Virus record (IMG/VR): IMGVR_UViG_3300038825_000460 | Coordinates: 1 to 31,905 of that record | Reading direction: 5' to 3' (one strand) | Origin: a virus | DNA: 31,905 bases | In this document: one piece after another, positions 9,111-14,991 of the stretch | Layout: each line of letters starts with the position of its first letter | Position numbering within the stretch: position 1 is the stretch's first letter | The notes under the pieces: model-generated | Database searches by the model: none | What the model saw: the letters and a program-made list of their open reading frames with translations, nothing else | Told to the model about the DNA's origin: nothing | Program-made: the position numbers and the translations under genes

Positions 9111-9163
9111 AGTTGTACCTAACTTGGTAGACATATTCGCCAAATACTTGTAAAAGATATAAT

Positions 9164-9868
9164 ATGCTTCGCAAATCAATACTTGTTATAAGTGATCAAC
9201 ACGCACCATATCATCACATAGATACACTTGACTTTTTAAGTGCAATCAAAGAAAAATATAAACCTGACTGTGTAGTAAACATAGGTGATGAAATGGATTG
9301 GCACAGTATATCCTTCCACGATTCACATCCTGGTTTATATTCACCAAGTCATGAGCTCGTAGTTGCTAAAAGATTTTTTAAAGATTTAGAAAGCCTTTTT
9401 CCAAAGCAATACGTAATGGATTCTAACCATGGTAGTTTAGTTTTTAGAAAAGCTACCAGACATGGAATGCCTCATGAAATCTTCAAGTCTTATAATCATA
9501 TGCTTGGAGTTGGTAAAGGTTGGTCATGGCATGAAGATTTGGTTATTAAAGCATCTAATGGTCAAAAAATTTACTTTTGTCATGGTAAATATAAAGATGT
9601 ACTAAAAGTTGCTCAACAATATGGTATGTGCACAGTTCAAGGTCACTATCATACATCGTTCAAAATAGATTATTGGAGTAATCCAAATGAACTACTTTGG
9701 GGGATGCAAGTTGGGTGTTTAATTAACATGAAAAGTTTAGCTTTTGAATATAATAAGTTACAAAAGTCTAGACCAGTAATAGGAACAGGAGTTATCATTG
9801 ATGGGTTACCAATATTAATCCCAATGGTTTTAGATAAAAATGGCAGATGGAACAGAAAAATTACCTAG
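9164..9868 (+). CDS. Calcineurin-like metallophosphoesterase
   Basis: 234 residues with the metallophosphoesterase motifs in order: D-x-H at 11-13 (SDQHAPYHH), GD at 41-42 (NIGDEMDWHS), S-N-H in 'MDSNHGS' near 87-90 (usually GNH), a metal-binding His in 'YFCHGKY', and 'GHYHTS' near 157. The phosphodiester or phosphomonoester substrate cannot be read from the sequence. It lies between small secreted or membrane proteins and the probable muralytic gene. No clear Shine-Dalgarno precedes the ATG; TATAAT directly abuts it. Confidence 0.8.
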   Translation: MLRKSILVISDQHAPYHHIDTLDFLSAIKEKYKPDCVVNIGDEMDWHSISFHDSHPGLYSPSHELVVAKRFFKDLESLFPKQYVMDSNHGSLVFRKATRHGMPHEIFKSYNHMLGVGKGWSWHEDLVIKASNGQKIYFCHGKYKDVLKVAQQYGMCTVQGHYHTSFKIDYWSNPNELLWGMQVGCLINMKSLAFEYNKLQKSRPVIGTGVIIDGLPILIPMVLDKNGRWNRKIT

Positions 9869-10286
9869 AGGTATAAGAAATAAGAACCCAGGCAATATCA
9901 AACTTGGTACTGATTGGGATGGACTGGCAGATGAACAATCTGATCCAGTTTTTTGTGTTTTTAAAGAAGCTGTATGGGGTATCAGAGCATTAGTTAAGAT
10001 ACTTTTAACATATAGATTTCATCATAAAAGATTCACAGTAGAGAGCATCATTGAAAGATGGGCTCCACCAAGTGAAAATGATACAGATGCTTACATTGTA
10101 TTTGTATGTAGAAGGCTTGATGTAAATCCTACTGACGAACTAAACAATACTATTGAAGATTATTTACCATTAGTAAAAGCTATTATACAAATGGAAAATG
10201 GTATGCAGCCATACGATGATGAGCTGTTAGTAGAGGGGATGTACAAAGCATGGGAAGGTTTACCGACAGATTCTACAGCTTCGTAG
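9840..10286 (+). CDS. P5-like structural/muralytic protein
   Basis: 148 residues. The N-terminal motif 'LPRGIRNKNPGNIKLG' (residues 8-23), followed by a 'W-GL...D..F..F....WGIRAL' pattern, is the hallmark of phage proteins annotated 'structural protein P5', thought to have lysozyme- or transglycosylase-like activity. Later 'IIERWAPPSENDTDAYI' is also typical. It overlaps the phosphoesterase gene by 29 bases. Its place next to holin candidates suggests cell-wall cutting in lysis or entry. Catalytic residues were not assigned. Confidence 0.7.
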   Translation: MADGTEKLPRGIRNKNPGNIKLGTDWDGLADEQSDPVFCVFKEAVWGIRALVKILLTYRFHHKRFTVESIIERWAPPSENDTDAYIVFVCRRLDVNPTDELNNTIEDYLPLVKAIIQMENGMQPYDDELLVEGMYKAWEGLPTDSTAS

Positions 10287-10375
10287 AAAGTATAGCTATT
10301 AAAATTAAAGTTTGGGCTTGGCATAGACGTGTCAACAGGCTTTGGATAAAACGTAATAAGAAAGGTATTAAATAA
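10250..10375 (+). CDS. 41-residue basic amphipathic protein
   Basis: The ORF starts with ATG at 10250 in another frame inside the end of the P5-like gene, with GAGGGG about 11 bases upstream, and its TAA shares a base with the next ATG (10375). The peptide (MGRFTDRFYSFVESIAIKIK, then VWAWHRRVNRLWIKRNKKGIK) is Arg/Lys/Trp-rich and amphipathic. Exact stop/start overlap supports it. It may act at the membrane during lysis. Confidence 0.45.
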   Translation: MGRFTDRFYSFVESIAIKIKVWAWHRRVNRLWIKRNKKGIK

Positions 10376-10755
10376 TGTGGTTGAATTTATTATCTATGGG
10401 TGTAAAGACTGCTAGTCATATTTACACTAATAAACAAAAAACAAAGCGTTTAATGTCAGACGCACAGGCTGTTCATGCCGAAAAAATGGCAAGAGGTGAA
10501 ATTGAATATAAAGCTAAAGTTATTGAGAGTAATGATCAAGGTTACAAAGATGAATTTGTCCTTATTCTCGTATCTTTGCCTATCCTTGTATTGGTGTATT
10601 CTATTTTTACTGACGATCCAGAGATTCGTAATAGATTAGATATGTTCTTTGAATATTTTAAGAACCTTCCTTACTGGTATCAAGCAATATTTATAGGAAT
10701 AGTCAGTGCCATTTATGGTCTTAAAGGTGCTGACATAATGCGTAAACCTAAATAG
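10375..10755 (+). CDS. Holin candidate, GTA-holin (3TM) type
   Basis: 126 residues. A helical charged N-terminal part (to about residue 55) is followed by 'DEFVLILVSLPILVLVYSIF' (about 59-80) and a second hydrophobic segment 'YWYQAIFIGIVSAIYGLKGA' (about 100-120), with a short basic end. This matches the gene-transfer-agent-type holin family common in alphaproteobacterial phages. It follows the P5-like gene, completing a holin/muralytic pair. Confidence 0.65.
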   Translation: MWLNLLSMGVKTASHIYTNKQKTKRLMSDAQAVHAEKMARGEIEYKAKVIESNDQGYKDEFVLILVSLPILVLVYSIFTDDPEIRNRLDMFFEYFKNLPYWYQAIFIGIVSAIYGLKGADIMRKPK

Positions 10756-10757
10756 TT

Positions 10758-10958
10758 ATGGACAGAGCAGACTACCAAGATATTATTAACGAGTACAAAG
10801 AACAGGTTCGTGTTCTTAAAGCACAGATTTCAGAATTAGAAGATGCTTGTAAATCGAAAGATGCAGCACTTAAAAGATCTTTACAAAAACTTGAGTATAC
10901 AGCTCAAGACTTGGATAAAGCTAACGATGAAATCAATGCAAAAAAACAATCAGAATAA
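10758..10958 (+). CDS. Small coiled-coil protein
   Basis: 66 residues, almost entirely heptad-like (EYKEQVRVLKAQISELEDAC), highly charged and without a membrane segment. It starts three bases after the holin candidate's stop and overlaps the start of the zinc-ribbon gene by 23 bases. The role is unknown; it could oligomerise with a neighbour. Confidence 0.5.
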   Translation: MDRADYQDIINEYKEQVRVLKAQISELEDACKSKDAALKRSLQKLEYTAQDLDKANDEINAKKQSE

Positions 10959-11160
10959 AGTAGGCAACTGTAAATGGTGCAGTAAAATTATTACTACTAG
11001 CGAACCATATATGATTGTTAAAGAAGAATACTCTTGTGTAAAATGTTTTAAAAATTCAGGACATATGTTGCCTTTTTGGGGGAAAAATGAGAGACACAAA
11101 GTTGCTAGAACAACACGTGAAAAAAACAGAATACAAAGAAAAAGAAATGAGACTGTTTAA
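10936..11160 (+). CDS. Small zinc-ribbon protein (two CxxC)
   Basis: 74 residues from the ATG at 10936. An upstream in-frame ATG at 10843 would extend it across the coiled-coil gene and is less likely. Two CxxC knuckles, C12-x2-C15 and C34-x2-C37 (NCKWCSK, SCVKCFKN), predict zinc binding. The C-terminus is very basic (RTTREKNRIQRKRNE), suggesting nucleic-acid contact. It overlaps both neighbours. It is an odd gene to find in a lysis region. Confidence 0.5.
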   Translation: MQKNNQNKVGNCKWCSKIITTSEPYMIVKEEYSCVKCFKNSGHMLPFWGKNERHKVARTTREKNRIQRKRNETV

Positions 11161-11251
11161 ACATCTTAAAAAAGAAGTTGAAATAGGAGCTCATGGTACT
11201 AGAGATTATGTTATTAAAAAAGGCATAAATAAAGGTAAAATTGCAAAATGA
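11087..11251 (+). CDS. 54-residue charged helical protein
   Basis: ATG at 11087 is preceded by a GGGGG run six bases upstream that serves as ribosome-binding site, and its TGA overlaps the next ATG (ATGA at 11248-11251). The sequence is Lys/Glu-rich and helical (VKKTEYKEKEMRLFKHLKKE) with a 'GAHGTRDYVIKKGINKGKI' tail. It overlaps the zinc-ribbon gene by 74 bases in another frame. The function is unknown. Confidence 0.5.
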   Translation: MRDTKLLEQHVKKTEYKEKEMRLFKHLKKEVEIGAHGTRDYVIKKGINKGKIAK

Positions 11252-11592
11252 AAATTAATGAAAATACTAATGTTGCTTTACCTATTAGAAATTTATTAGC
11301 AATAGTAGCAGCTGTTGCTGTAGGAGCTTGGGCATACTTTGGTGTTATTGAAAGATTAAATAAATTAGAAACATCAGACACTCTATTTCAAGCTGACCTT
11401 TTAAAAAAAGCTGAGCAAGAACCTAAAAATTTAGAAATGTACATGTTAATAGAACATCTTGCTGGACAAATAGAAAGTATTGAAAAAGAAATTGAGGCAT
11501 CTAGATATAACAAAGTTAATATAGATCACCTTAAAGAACAAATTATATCTATACAAAAAATAATAGATAAACTTAGAAATGGAACACACTAA
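11248..11592 (+). CDS. Single-TM protein with long coiled coil (spanin-like topology)
   Basis: 114 residues: a membrane helix near 14-33 (RNLLAIVAAVAVGAWAYFGV) followed by coiled-coil heptads to the C-terminus (ERLNKLETSDTLFQADLLKK; EHLAGQIESIEKEIEA). An N-in, C-out protein with a periplasmic coiled coil resembles an inner-membrane spanin, though no partner lipoprotein is coded on this strand. It is coupled upstream by ATGA and downstream by TAATG. Confidence 0.5.
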   Translation: MKINENTNVALPIRNLLAIVAAVAVGAWAYFGVIERLNKLETSDTLFQADLLKKAEQEPKNLEMYMLIEHLAGQIESIEKEIEASRYNKVNIDHLKEQIISIQKIIDKLRNGTH

Positions 11593-11804
11593 TGGAACAA
11601 ATGGTTATAGCTTTACTTATGCTGGTAAACAATGAAATTAAGGAAGCAAGATTGCAGCCTGATTTAAGTACTTGTTTAAAAGGTAAAAGAGTTGCCAATA
11701 GAACTATTTCTAATAATGTAGAATACAGATGTATTAAATCTATGGCAGAGTTAGAAGATAATATAGATGGTTCTAAATCAATAAAAAAACTTATATTAGA
11801 TTAA
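11592..11804 (+). CDS. Small protein with hydrophobic start and two Cys
   Basis: 70 residues. A short hydrophobic N-terminus (MVIALLMLV) precedes a polar body with cysteines in 'LSTCLKG' and 'YRCIKS'; the design is like the gene at 8877-9110, and export is possible. It is the last gene of the rightward unit, and its TAA interlocks with the TAA of the convergent leftward DUF3310 gene. Confidence 0.5.
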   Translation: MEQMVIALLMLVNNEIKEARLQPDLSTCLKGKRVANRTISNNVEYRCIKSMAELEDNIDGSKSIKKLILD

Positions 11805-12040
11805 CTATAATCTCTTTCTATGATCATTTCTAAATAATGGATAGCTTTTTCTATATCCTTACGCTTACCTTTCTTTTGGTGTCTACATATATATTTAATA
11901 GCATTGCCTTCAGCGTATTGTAATTTATTTTCATTTATAAAATGTGCAGGTTGAATGCTCATTGATTTATAGTGATCGCCATCTACCTGTTTATTTAATG
12001 TATCGTATGTCATATCTTTGAATATATCCTTATGTGTCAT
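11801..12040 (-). CDS. DUF3310 family protein
   Basis: 79 residues. 'NKQVDGDHYKSMSIQPAHFI' and 'QYAEGNAIKYICRHQKKGKR', then 'DIEKAIHYLEMII', match the DUF3310 family of small phage proteins (older annotations: nucleotide kinase-like or SaV-like). No biochemical role is established. It is the last gene of the 14.7-11.8 kb leftward unit and starts at the final base of the upstream stop region. Confidence 0.8.
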   Translation of the reverse strand: MTHKDIFKDMTYDTLNKQVDGDHYKSMSIQPAHFINENKLQYAEGNAIKYICRHQKKGKRKDIEKAIHYLEMIIERDYS

Positions 12041-12345
12041 TAAAAACTTAATCTAAATTTATCTTTATGTTTATATTGTTTTCTTGGTTTGTTCAACACT
12101 CTATGTTGATCTTTTTTTAAAGTATATAAATCTAACTTCATTGCTGCAGTAAATTTTCTACAAGCCATATCAGGATCTATTTCTGCATAATGGCATATAG
12201 TTCTAAAGTCTACTGAATTACCTATAAGCCAATCTATAGCATTACGTTTATCTATAAGATAATATTTATCTAAACCATTATACATGGCATCATGAATTGC
12301 TTGACTAATTACTGCTCTAAATAAATATCTCTCAGGACTTTTCAT
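12040..12345 (-). CDS. Small helical phage protein with DFRTICHYAEIDP motif
   Basis: 101 residues. 'NAIDWLIGNSVDFRTICHYAEIDPDMACRKF' resembles a recurrent alphaproteobacterial phage protein of the form 'AR.WL...DF..VC..A.ldP..vR', often with HTH character; here the motif spans about residues 35-65. The C-terminus is basic (KPRKQYKHKDKF). DNA binding is possible but unproven. It overlaps the upstream gene by 14 bases. Confidence 0.55.
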   Translation of the reverse strand: MKSPERYLFRAVISQAIHDAMYNGLDKYYLIDKRNAIDWLIGNSVDFRTICHYAEIDPDMACRKFTAAMKLDLYTLKKDQHRVLNKPRKQYKHKDKFRLSF

Positions 12346-12514
12346 CTATAACTTCATACGTCATTCGCTGCTCTACTGAGTCAGCTTCTTGCCAGTTTAA
12401 AGTTGTAGGATCTATAGCATTTAATATCTTTAATGCTTCTTCATCTGACGTTGCATTAACAAATATTTCTGTATAAGCAGGGAGTATTACCCATCGTTTA
12501 AACTTATAAATCAT
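12332..12514 (-). CDS. Unrecognised 60-residue protein
   Basis: The ATG overlaps the upstream TGA (ATGA, 12514-12511), which supports this start. The sequence is 'MIYKFKRWVILPAYTEIFVN' followed by 'ATSDEEALKILNAIDPTTLN'. This strand-then-helix layout is common in small phage regulators, but no family is recognised. Confidence 0.5.
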   Translation of the reverse strand: MIYKFKRWVILPAYTEIFVNATSDEEALKILNAIDPTTLNWQEADSVEQRMTYEVIDEKS

Positions 12515-12837
12515 ATAGTGTTTTTACGTCTACTTGCTTCTAGTGTTCTAAAGAGGTCAATGATAAGACCTTCTTTGTCTCTTTTATTTTCAAGCGTACT
12601 TGCTTTAACCTCTGCCTCAAATAATTCTCGTATAGCAGTCTCATAAGTTTCGCTTCCATAGTATGCTTGTTCTTTGGCAGAGATACTCTTATCAACTGAG
12701 TTACCAGTGATATGGAGAGCTTTCTTTCTTTTAAGAAGCCTATCTAAATACTTAACTTGAGCATTAGCTTGAGCATTTTCCTCGTCTGTGTCCGACAGAA
12801 ATTTTAAGGCATCTTCTAATCGCTTTTCTGTAATCAT
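12511..12837 (-). CDS. Helical phage protein of the exonuclease/SSB neighbourhood
   Basis: 108 residues, helical and charged. 'LEDALKFLSDTDEENAQANAQVKYLD' and the C-terminal 'ENKRDKEGLIIDLFRTLEASRRK' match a recurrent small protein found near nuclease/SSB recombination genes in alphaproteobacterial phages; no name is established. AGAAAGGA lies 5 bases before the ATG, a strong ribosome site. An accessory to recombination is inferred from context only. Confidence 0.55.
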   Translation of the reverse strand: MITEKRLEDALKFLSDTDEENAQANAQVKYLDRLLKRKKALHITGNSVDKSISAKEQAYYGSETYETAIRELFEAEVKASTLENKRDKEGLIIDLFRTLEASRRKNTI

Positions 12838-12913
12838 TTTTATCCTTTCTTAAATATAATTTATATAATTTGTTTACTAAGTATTCATTGTTATAAGTGT
12901 TTATACCCATCAT
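12764..12913 (-). CDS. Possible 49-residue basic protein, overlapping
   Basis: An ORF starts at ATG-ATG (12913/12910), eight bases after the stop of the gene at 12922-13131, and runs 74 bases into the next gene in another frame. The product is basic and Tyr/Lys-rich (NNEYLVNKLYKLYLRKDKND). The only support is that it fills the 84-base gap; its ribosome site is weak. The gap may equally be leader for the downstream gene. Confidence 0.25.
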   Translation of the reverse strand: MMGINTYNNEYLVNKLYKLYLRKDKNDYRKAIRRCLKISVGHRRGKCSS

Positions 12914-12921
12914 TTCTAGTT

Positions 12922-13131
12922 CTAATTTGAACAAATACATCCAAATAAATCTCCACTCCCATCATGCATGACGTGAGCATTTAAAGAATTAGAATATGTA
13001 CTTAATTGTAATCTCAATACATCACATAAATTAAAACAATCTACTTGACTAAATATTTTTAGATTAACTGTCATTTCTTTAGTCACTTCAAGAAGATGAT
13101 ACACTCCATCATTGTATATTATTAGTTCCAT
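12922..13131 (-). CDS. Unrecognised 69-residue protein
   Basis: It starts two bases after the stop of the zinc-ribbon ORF (TAATTATG), with AAGG about 8 bases ahead. Beta-type N-terminus (MELIIYNDGVYHLLEVTKEM), then four scattered Cys and a 'HDGSGDLFGCICSN' end. No known family. The tight junction with the upstream gene supports translation. Confidence 0.5.
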   Translation of the reverse strand: MELIIYNDGVYHLLEVTKEMTVNLKIFSQVDCFNLCDVLRLQLSTYSNSLNAHVMHDGSGDLFGCICSN

Positions 13132-13255
13132 AATTAGCCTTTATTAGTTGATTTAATACTGTTGTCCAAGGGTTGTAGTCTTTTGCACACCCTGATAAAC
13201 TTGTTAATATAACAAGAAGCACAATAATAAATTTTCTTTTCAATAATGTCTGCAT
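13109..13255 (-). CDS. Small lipoprotein nested out of frame in the zinc-ribbon gene
   Basis: 48 residues. The N-terminus is basic (MQTLLKRK), then a hydrophobic stretch (FIIVLLVILTS), then a lipobox L20-S-G-C23, so signal peptidase II processing at Cys23 is predicted. The mature part is only 26 residues (CAKDYNPWTTVLNQLIKANY...). It lies in the +1 frame relative to the zinc-ribbon ORF and overlaps the start of the gene at 13131 by 23 bases. No good ribosome site is visible. Size and lipobox resemble Rz1-type outer-membrane spanins, but chance cannot be excluded. Confidence 0.4.
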   Translation of the reverse strand: MQTLLKRKFIIVLLVILTSLSGCAKDYNPWTTVLNQLIKANYGTNNIQ

Positions 13256-13283
13256 TTTTATTACACAAATTACATTTAATCAT
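13134..13283 (-). CDS. Mini zinc-ribbon protein
   Basis: 49 residues with C4-x2-C7 and C21-x2-C24 knuckles ('MIKCNLCNKN', 'YYCASCYINK') spaced 13 apart, and a basic tail. This is a well-formed zinc ribbon for its length. The gene starts right after the terminator hairpin (13289-13335) and ends two bases before the next ATG, so it heads the distal leftward unit. No strong Shine-Dalgarno is seen, so translation may be weak or leaderless. Nucleic-acid or protein binding is the usual role of such ribbons. Confidence 0.45.
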   Translation of the reverse strand: MIKCNLCNKNADIIEKKIYYCASCYINKFIRVCKRLQPLDNSIKSTNKG

Positions 13284-13288
13284 AAATT

Positions 13289-13335
13289 AAAAAGGCACTG
13301 CTAAATGGGTCTTTAACCACTCTTTAGCAATGCCT
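13289..13335 (-). terminator. Intrinsic terminator after the nuclease-SSB unit
   Basis: A 13-bp stem (13323-13335 with 13293-13305; one G-U pair, otherwise perfect) encloses a 17-base loop that can form a small inner stem. On the leftward strand it is followed by five T's (13289-13293). It sits between the SSB-like gene stop (13367) and the zinc-ribbon ORF. It should stop or reduce transcription into the distal leftward genes. TTTT follows on the other strand too, so it may be bidirectional. Confidence 0.75.
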
Positions 13336-13366
13336 AGTTTTCTAACTCGAGGGAGATAAGAAATTG

Positions 13367-13846
13367 TTAAAATGGTGCATCATCTGATAGCATTTCATCA
13401 ACACTATTAGCTTTTGCTTCTAATACCTTTCTAACCAGATTATCAATTTGTTGAAACTCTGATTCAGTTGGTATTTTACCACCAGACATATAAGATCCTA
13501 TAAGATTACTCATAGTCAATCTATATTTTTCTGAAAATTGATCATTAATATTTCTAACAGCTTGTACACCACTTGAACTAACTATATTAGTTGCAGGTGC
13601 TGGAGAAGAATCTCCACTTAGATTTTCTATCATACTAGCTGTTTGATATTGTTTACCTGTTTTACTTGTTCTAACAGGTTGGGCTGCAATTTTTAATCGA
13701 TCTCCCTTTTGCCATCTAGATGAGCCTAAAGCCTCACCATAGATTGTCATATCACTGCCATCATCTTTAGTGATGTAAACAGTAACTTGACCATCGTCTT
13801 TCTCGAATGCTTTTTTAAATGAGCATTCAAACGTCTCGGTTTCCAT
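13367..13846 (-). CDS. SSB-like OB-fold protein with DDAPF tail
   Basis: 159 residues from ATG at 13846, chosen because AGGAG lies 7 bases upstream; an in-frame ATG at 13894 lacks such a site. The N-terminal 75 residues have OB-fold strand spacing (TFECSFKKAFEKDDGQVTVY; RLKIAAQPVRTSKTGKQYQT). A Ser/Ala-rich linker and a helical part follow, and the last residues are 'DEMLSDDAPF'. An acidic tail ending P-F is the hallmark of bacterial SSB, where it docks partner proteins. It probably coats single-stranded DNA and recruits host or phage replication and recombination enzymes. It follows the nuclease gene as one unit. Confidence 0.7.
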   Translation of the reverse strand: METETFECSFKKAFEKDDGQVTVYITKDDGSDMTIYGEALGSSRWQKGDRLKIAAQPVRTSKTGKQYQTASMIENLSGDSSPAPATNIVSSSGVQAVRNINDQFSEKYRLTMSNLIGSYMSGGKIPTESEFQQIDNLVRKVLEAKANSVDEMLSDDAPF

Positions 13847-13908
13847 ATTGGTTCTCCTATTTATTTGTTTTATTATATTTCCAAACTTTTGCATTGCTTA
13901 GTATTATA

Positions 13909-14679
13909 CTAATTAAATGCTTTTTGCCAAATCTTTTTTGCAAAAACTTTGGTTGGATCATCATCATGTTTACCCCATCTAAAGTTATCCATAACTAATG
14001 GGTACATTTTGACTACATCTTCTTTAGTTTTAGCTATATTTAAGATATGCTCAATATTATGCATAGCTTGTAGCATAGGCTCTAAATACCCCTCTCTTTC
14101 CTCCATATCCACGCTGTAAACATCTTTGTAAGAACAATAGAGTAAAGCAGTCGGTTTATTGAAAAGATCCTTGTACAGAGCTTGTTGACGCATATCAGCA
14201 GCTTTTGGATACCATCTGCTATCAATACTGCCATTTTTGAGTCTTTTGATATAAGCAGTAGCTTTAGTATCAATAATAACATTCTCAAATTCAAAGTCAG
14301 TTTTACCTATAACATCATAAGTTAATCCATATTTATCACCAGGTATTTGCAGTTCATTTTGCCAAGAAACAATTTTACCAAATTGAGGTAATTCTTTAAC
14401 AAACTGTGTAGCTATTATACCTGACCACAAACATTCATCATCAGTTGCATCACCTTTATATTTAGTAGTGTATAGATTTTTTGCATAATCTATGATAACT
14501 TCTTCATCAGTGATTTGGTTTTGCAAAGCATGATCTGCTGCATCTTCTGCAGTACTACCCATTATCATTCTTGCATTCGGTTGTGATTCGAAATCATACA
14601 AATTGTCAATAATCCAACGAGGTGGACTGTCAATAAATGTATTAGTTTTTGAAGCACTATGTCTATATTCAATCTTCAT
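13909..14679 (-). CDS. RecB/Cas4-type PD-(D/E)XK exonuclease
   Basis: 256 residues from ATG 14679, chosen for its AAGGAGAT site; the ATG at 14709 lacks one. Nuclease motifs in order: 'GSTAEDAADHAL' with E45, 'YDVIGKTDFE' with D122, 'VIIDTKAT' with D137 and K139, and Q165-x3-Y169 ('MRQQALYKDL'), the QxxxY motif of RecB-type and Cas4-type nucleases. No four-Cys iron-sulphur cluster is present, so it is not Cas4 itself. It is expected to resect DNA ends for recombination or replication, or to degrade host DNA. Its pairing with an SSB is typical of phage recombination cassettes. Confidence 0.75.
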   Translation of the reverse strand: MKIEYRHSASKTNTFIDSPPRWIIDNLYDFESQPNARMIMGSTAEDAADHALQNQITDEEVIIDYAKNLYTTKYKGDATDDECLWSGIIATQFVKELPQFGKIVSWQNELQIPGDKYGLTYDVIGKTDFEFENVIIDTKATAYIKRLKNGSIDSRWYPKAADMRQQALYKDLFNKPTALLYCSYKDVYSVDMEEREGYLEPMLQAMHNIEHILNIAKTKEDVVKMYPLVMDNFRWGKHDDDPTKVFAKKIWQKAFN

Positions 14680-14691
14680 ATTTATCTCCTT

Positions 14692-14991
14692 ATGGTTAAT
14701 CGTATTCAAAAGTATTGTAGTTCATCTTATAATGTATCTTTAGATATATTAAAAGGTAAAAAAACAGTTAATAACAGCAATGATTATAAAATATATAATT
14801 TATGTATTTTACTTTGTTGGCTATTGCACCCTACACAAGTGTATGGGTGTAAGAGCACTATTGCTCGTTTACATAATTGTAAAAAAAACAGAGTTTATAG
14901 ACTTAACAATTTATACAATAAAAACAAAAAATTTAGATCTTTTGTTGATAATGCAATAGAAAATTATAAAGTATCTTATGCGTCAGATTGA
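14692..14991 (+). CDS. DnaA domain IV-like DNA-binding protein
   Basis: 99 residues from ATG 14692; an earlier in-frame ATG (14659) would overlap the divergent nuclease gene. 'VNRIQKYCSSSYNVSLDILK' followed by 'GKKTV', a Leu/Cys-rich helix (IYNLCILLCWLL), and 'STIARLHNCKKNRVYRLNNL' with 'FRSFVDNAI' at the end follow the helix order of the bacterial DnaA C-terminal domain. The canonical GGRDHTTV signature is replaced by a basic 'CKKNRVYR'. It has no ATPase domain. It may bind DnaA boxes or an origin, or compete with host DnaA. No Shine-Dalgarno is visible. It overlaps the next gene by 14 bases. Confidence 0.5.
   Translation: MVNRIQKYCSSSYNVSLDILKGKKTVNNSNDYKIYNLCILLCWLLHPTQVYGCKSTIARLHNCKKNRVYRLNNLYNKNKKFRSFVDNAIENYKVSYASD

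Noticed and set aside
9158-9163. TATAAT just before the phosphoesterase ATG as a promoter
   Set aside because: A -10 box at this distance would start transcription inside the gene, and no -35 is visible. Probably chance in A+T-rich DNA.
10843-11160. 105-residue version of the zinc-ribbon gene
   Set aside because: It would lie over most of the coiled-coil gene; the ATG at 10936 gives a compact protein beginning just before the first CxxC.
13367-13894. Longer N-terminus for the SSB-like protein (ATG 13894)
   Set aside because: The first 16 codons are basic and unlike an OB-fold start, and the AGGAG site serves the ATG at 13846.
14082-14294. Alternative leftward frame inside the nuclease gene
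   Set aside because: The nuclease frame contains all PD-(D/E)XK and QxxxY residues; the alternative has no start signal.
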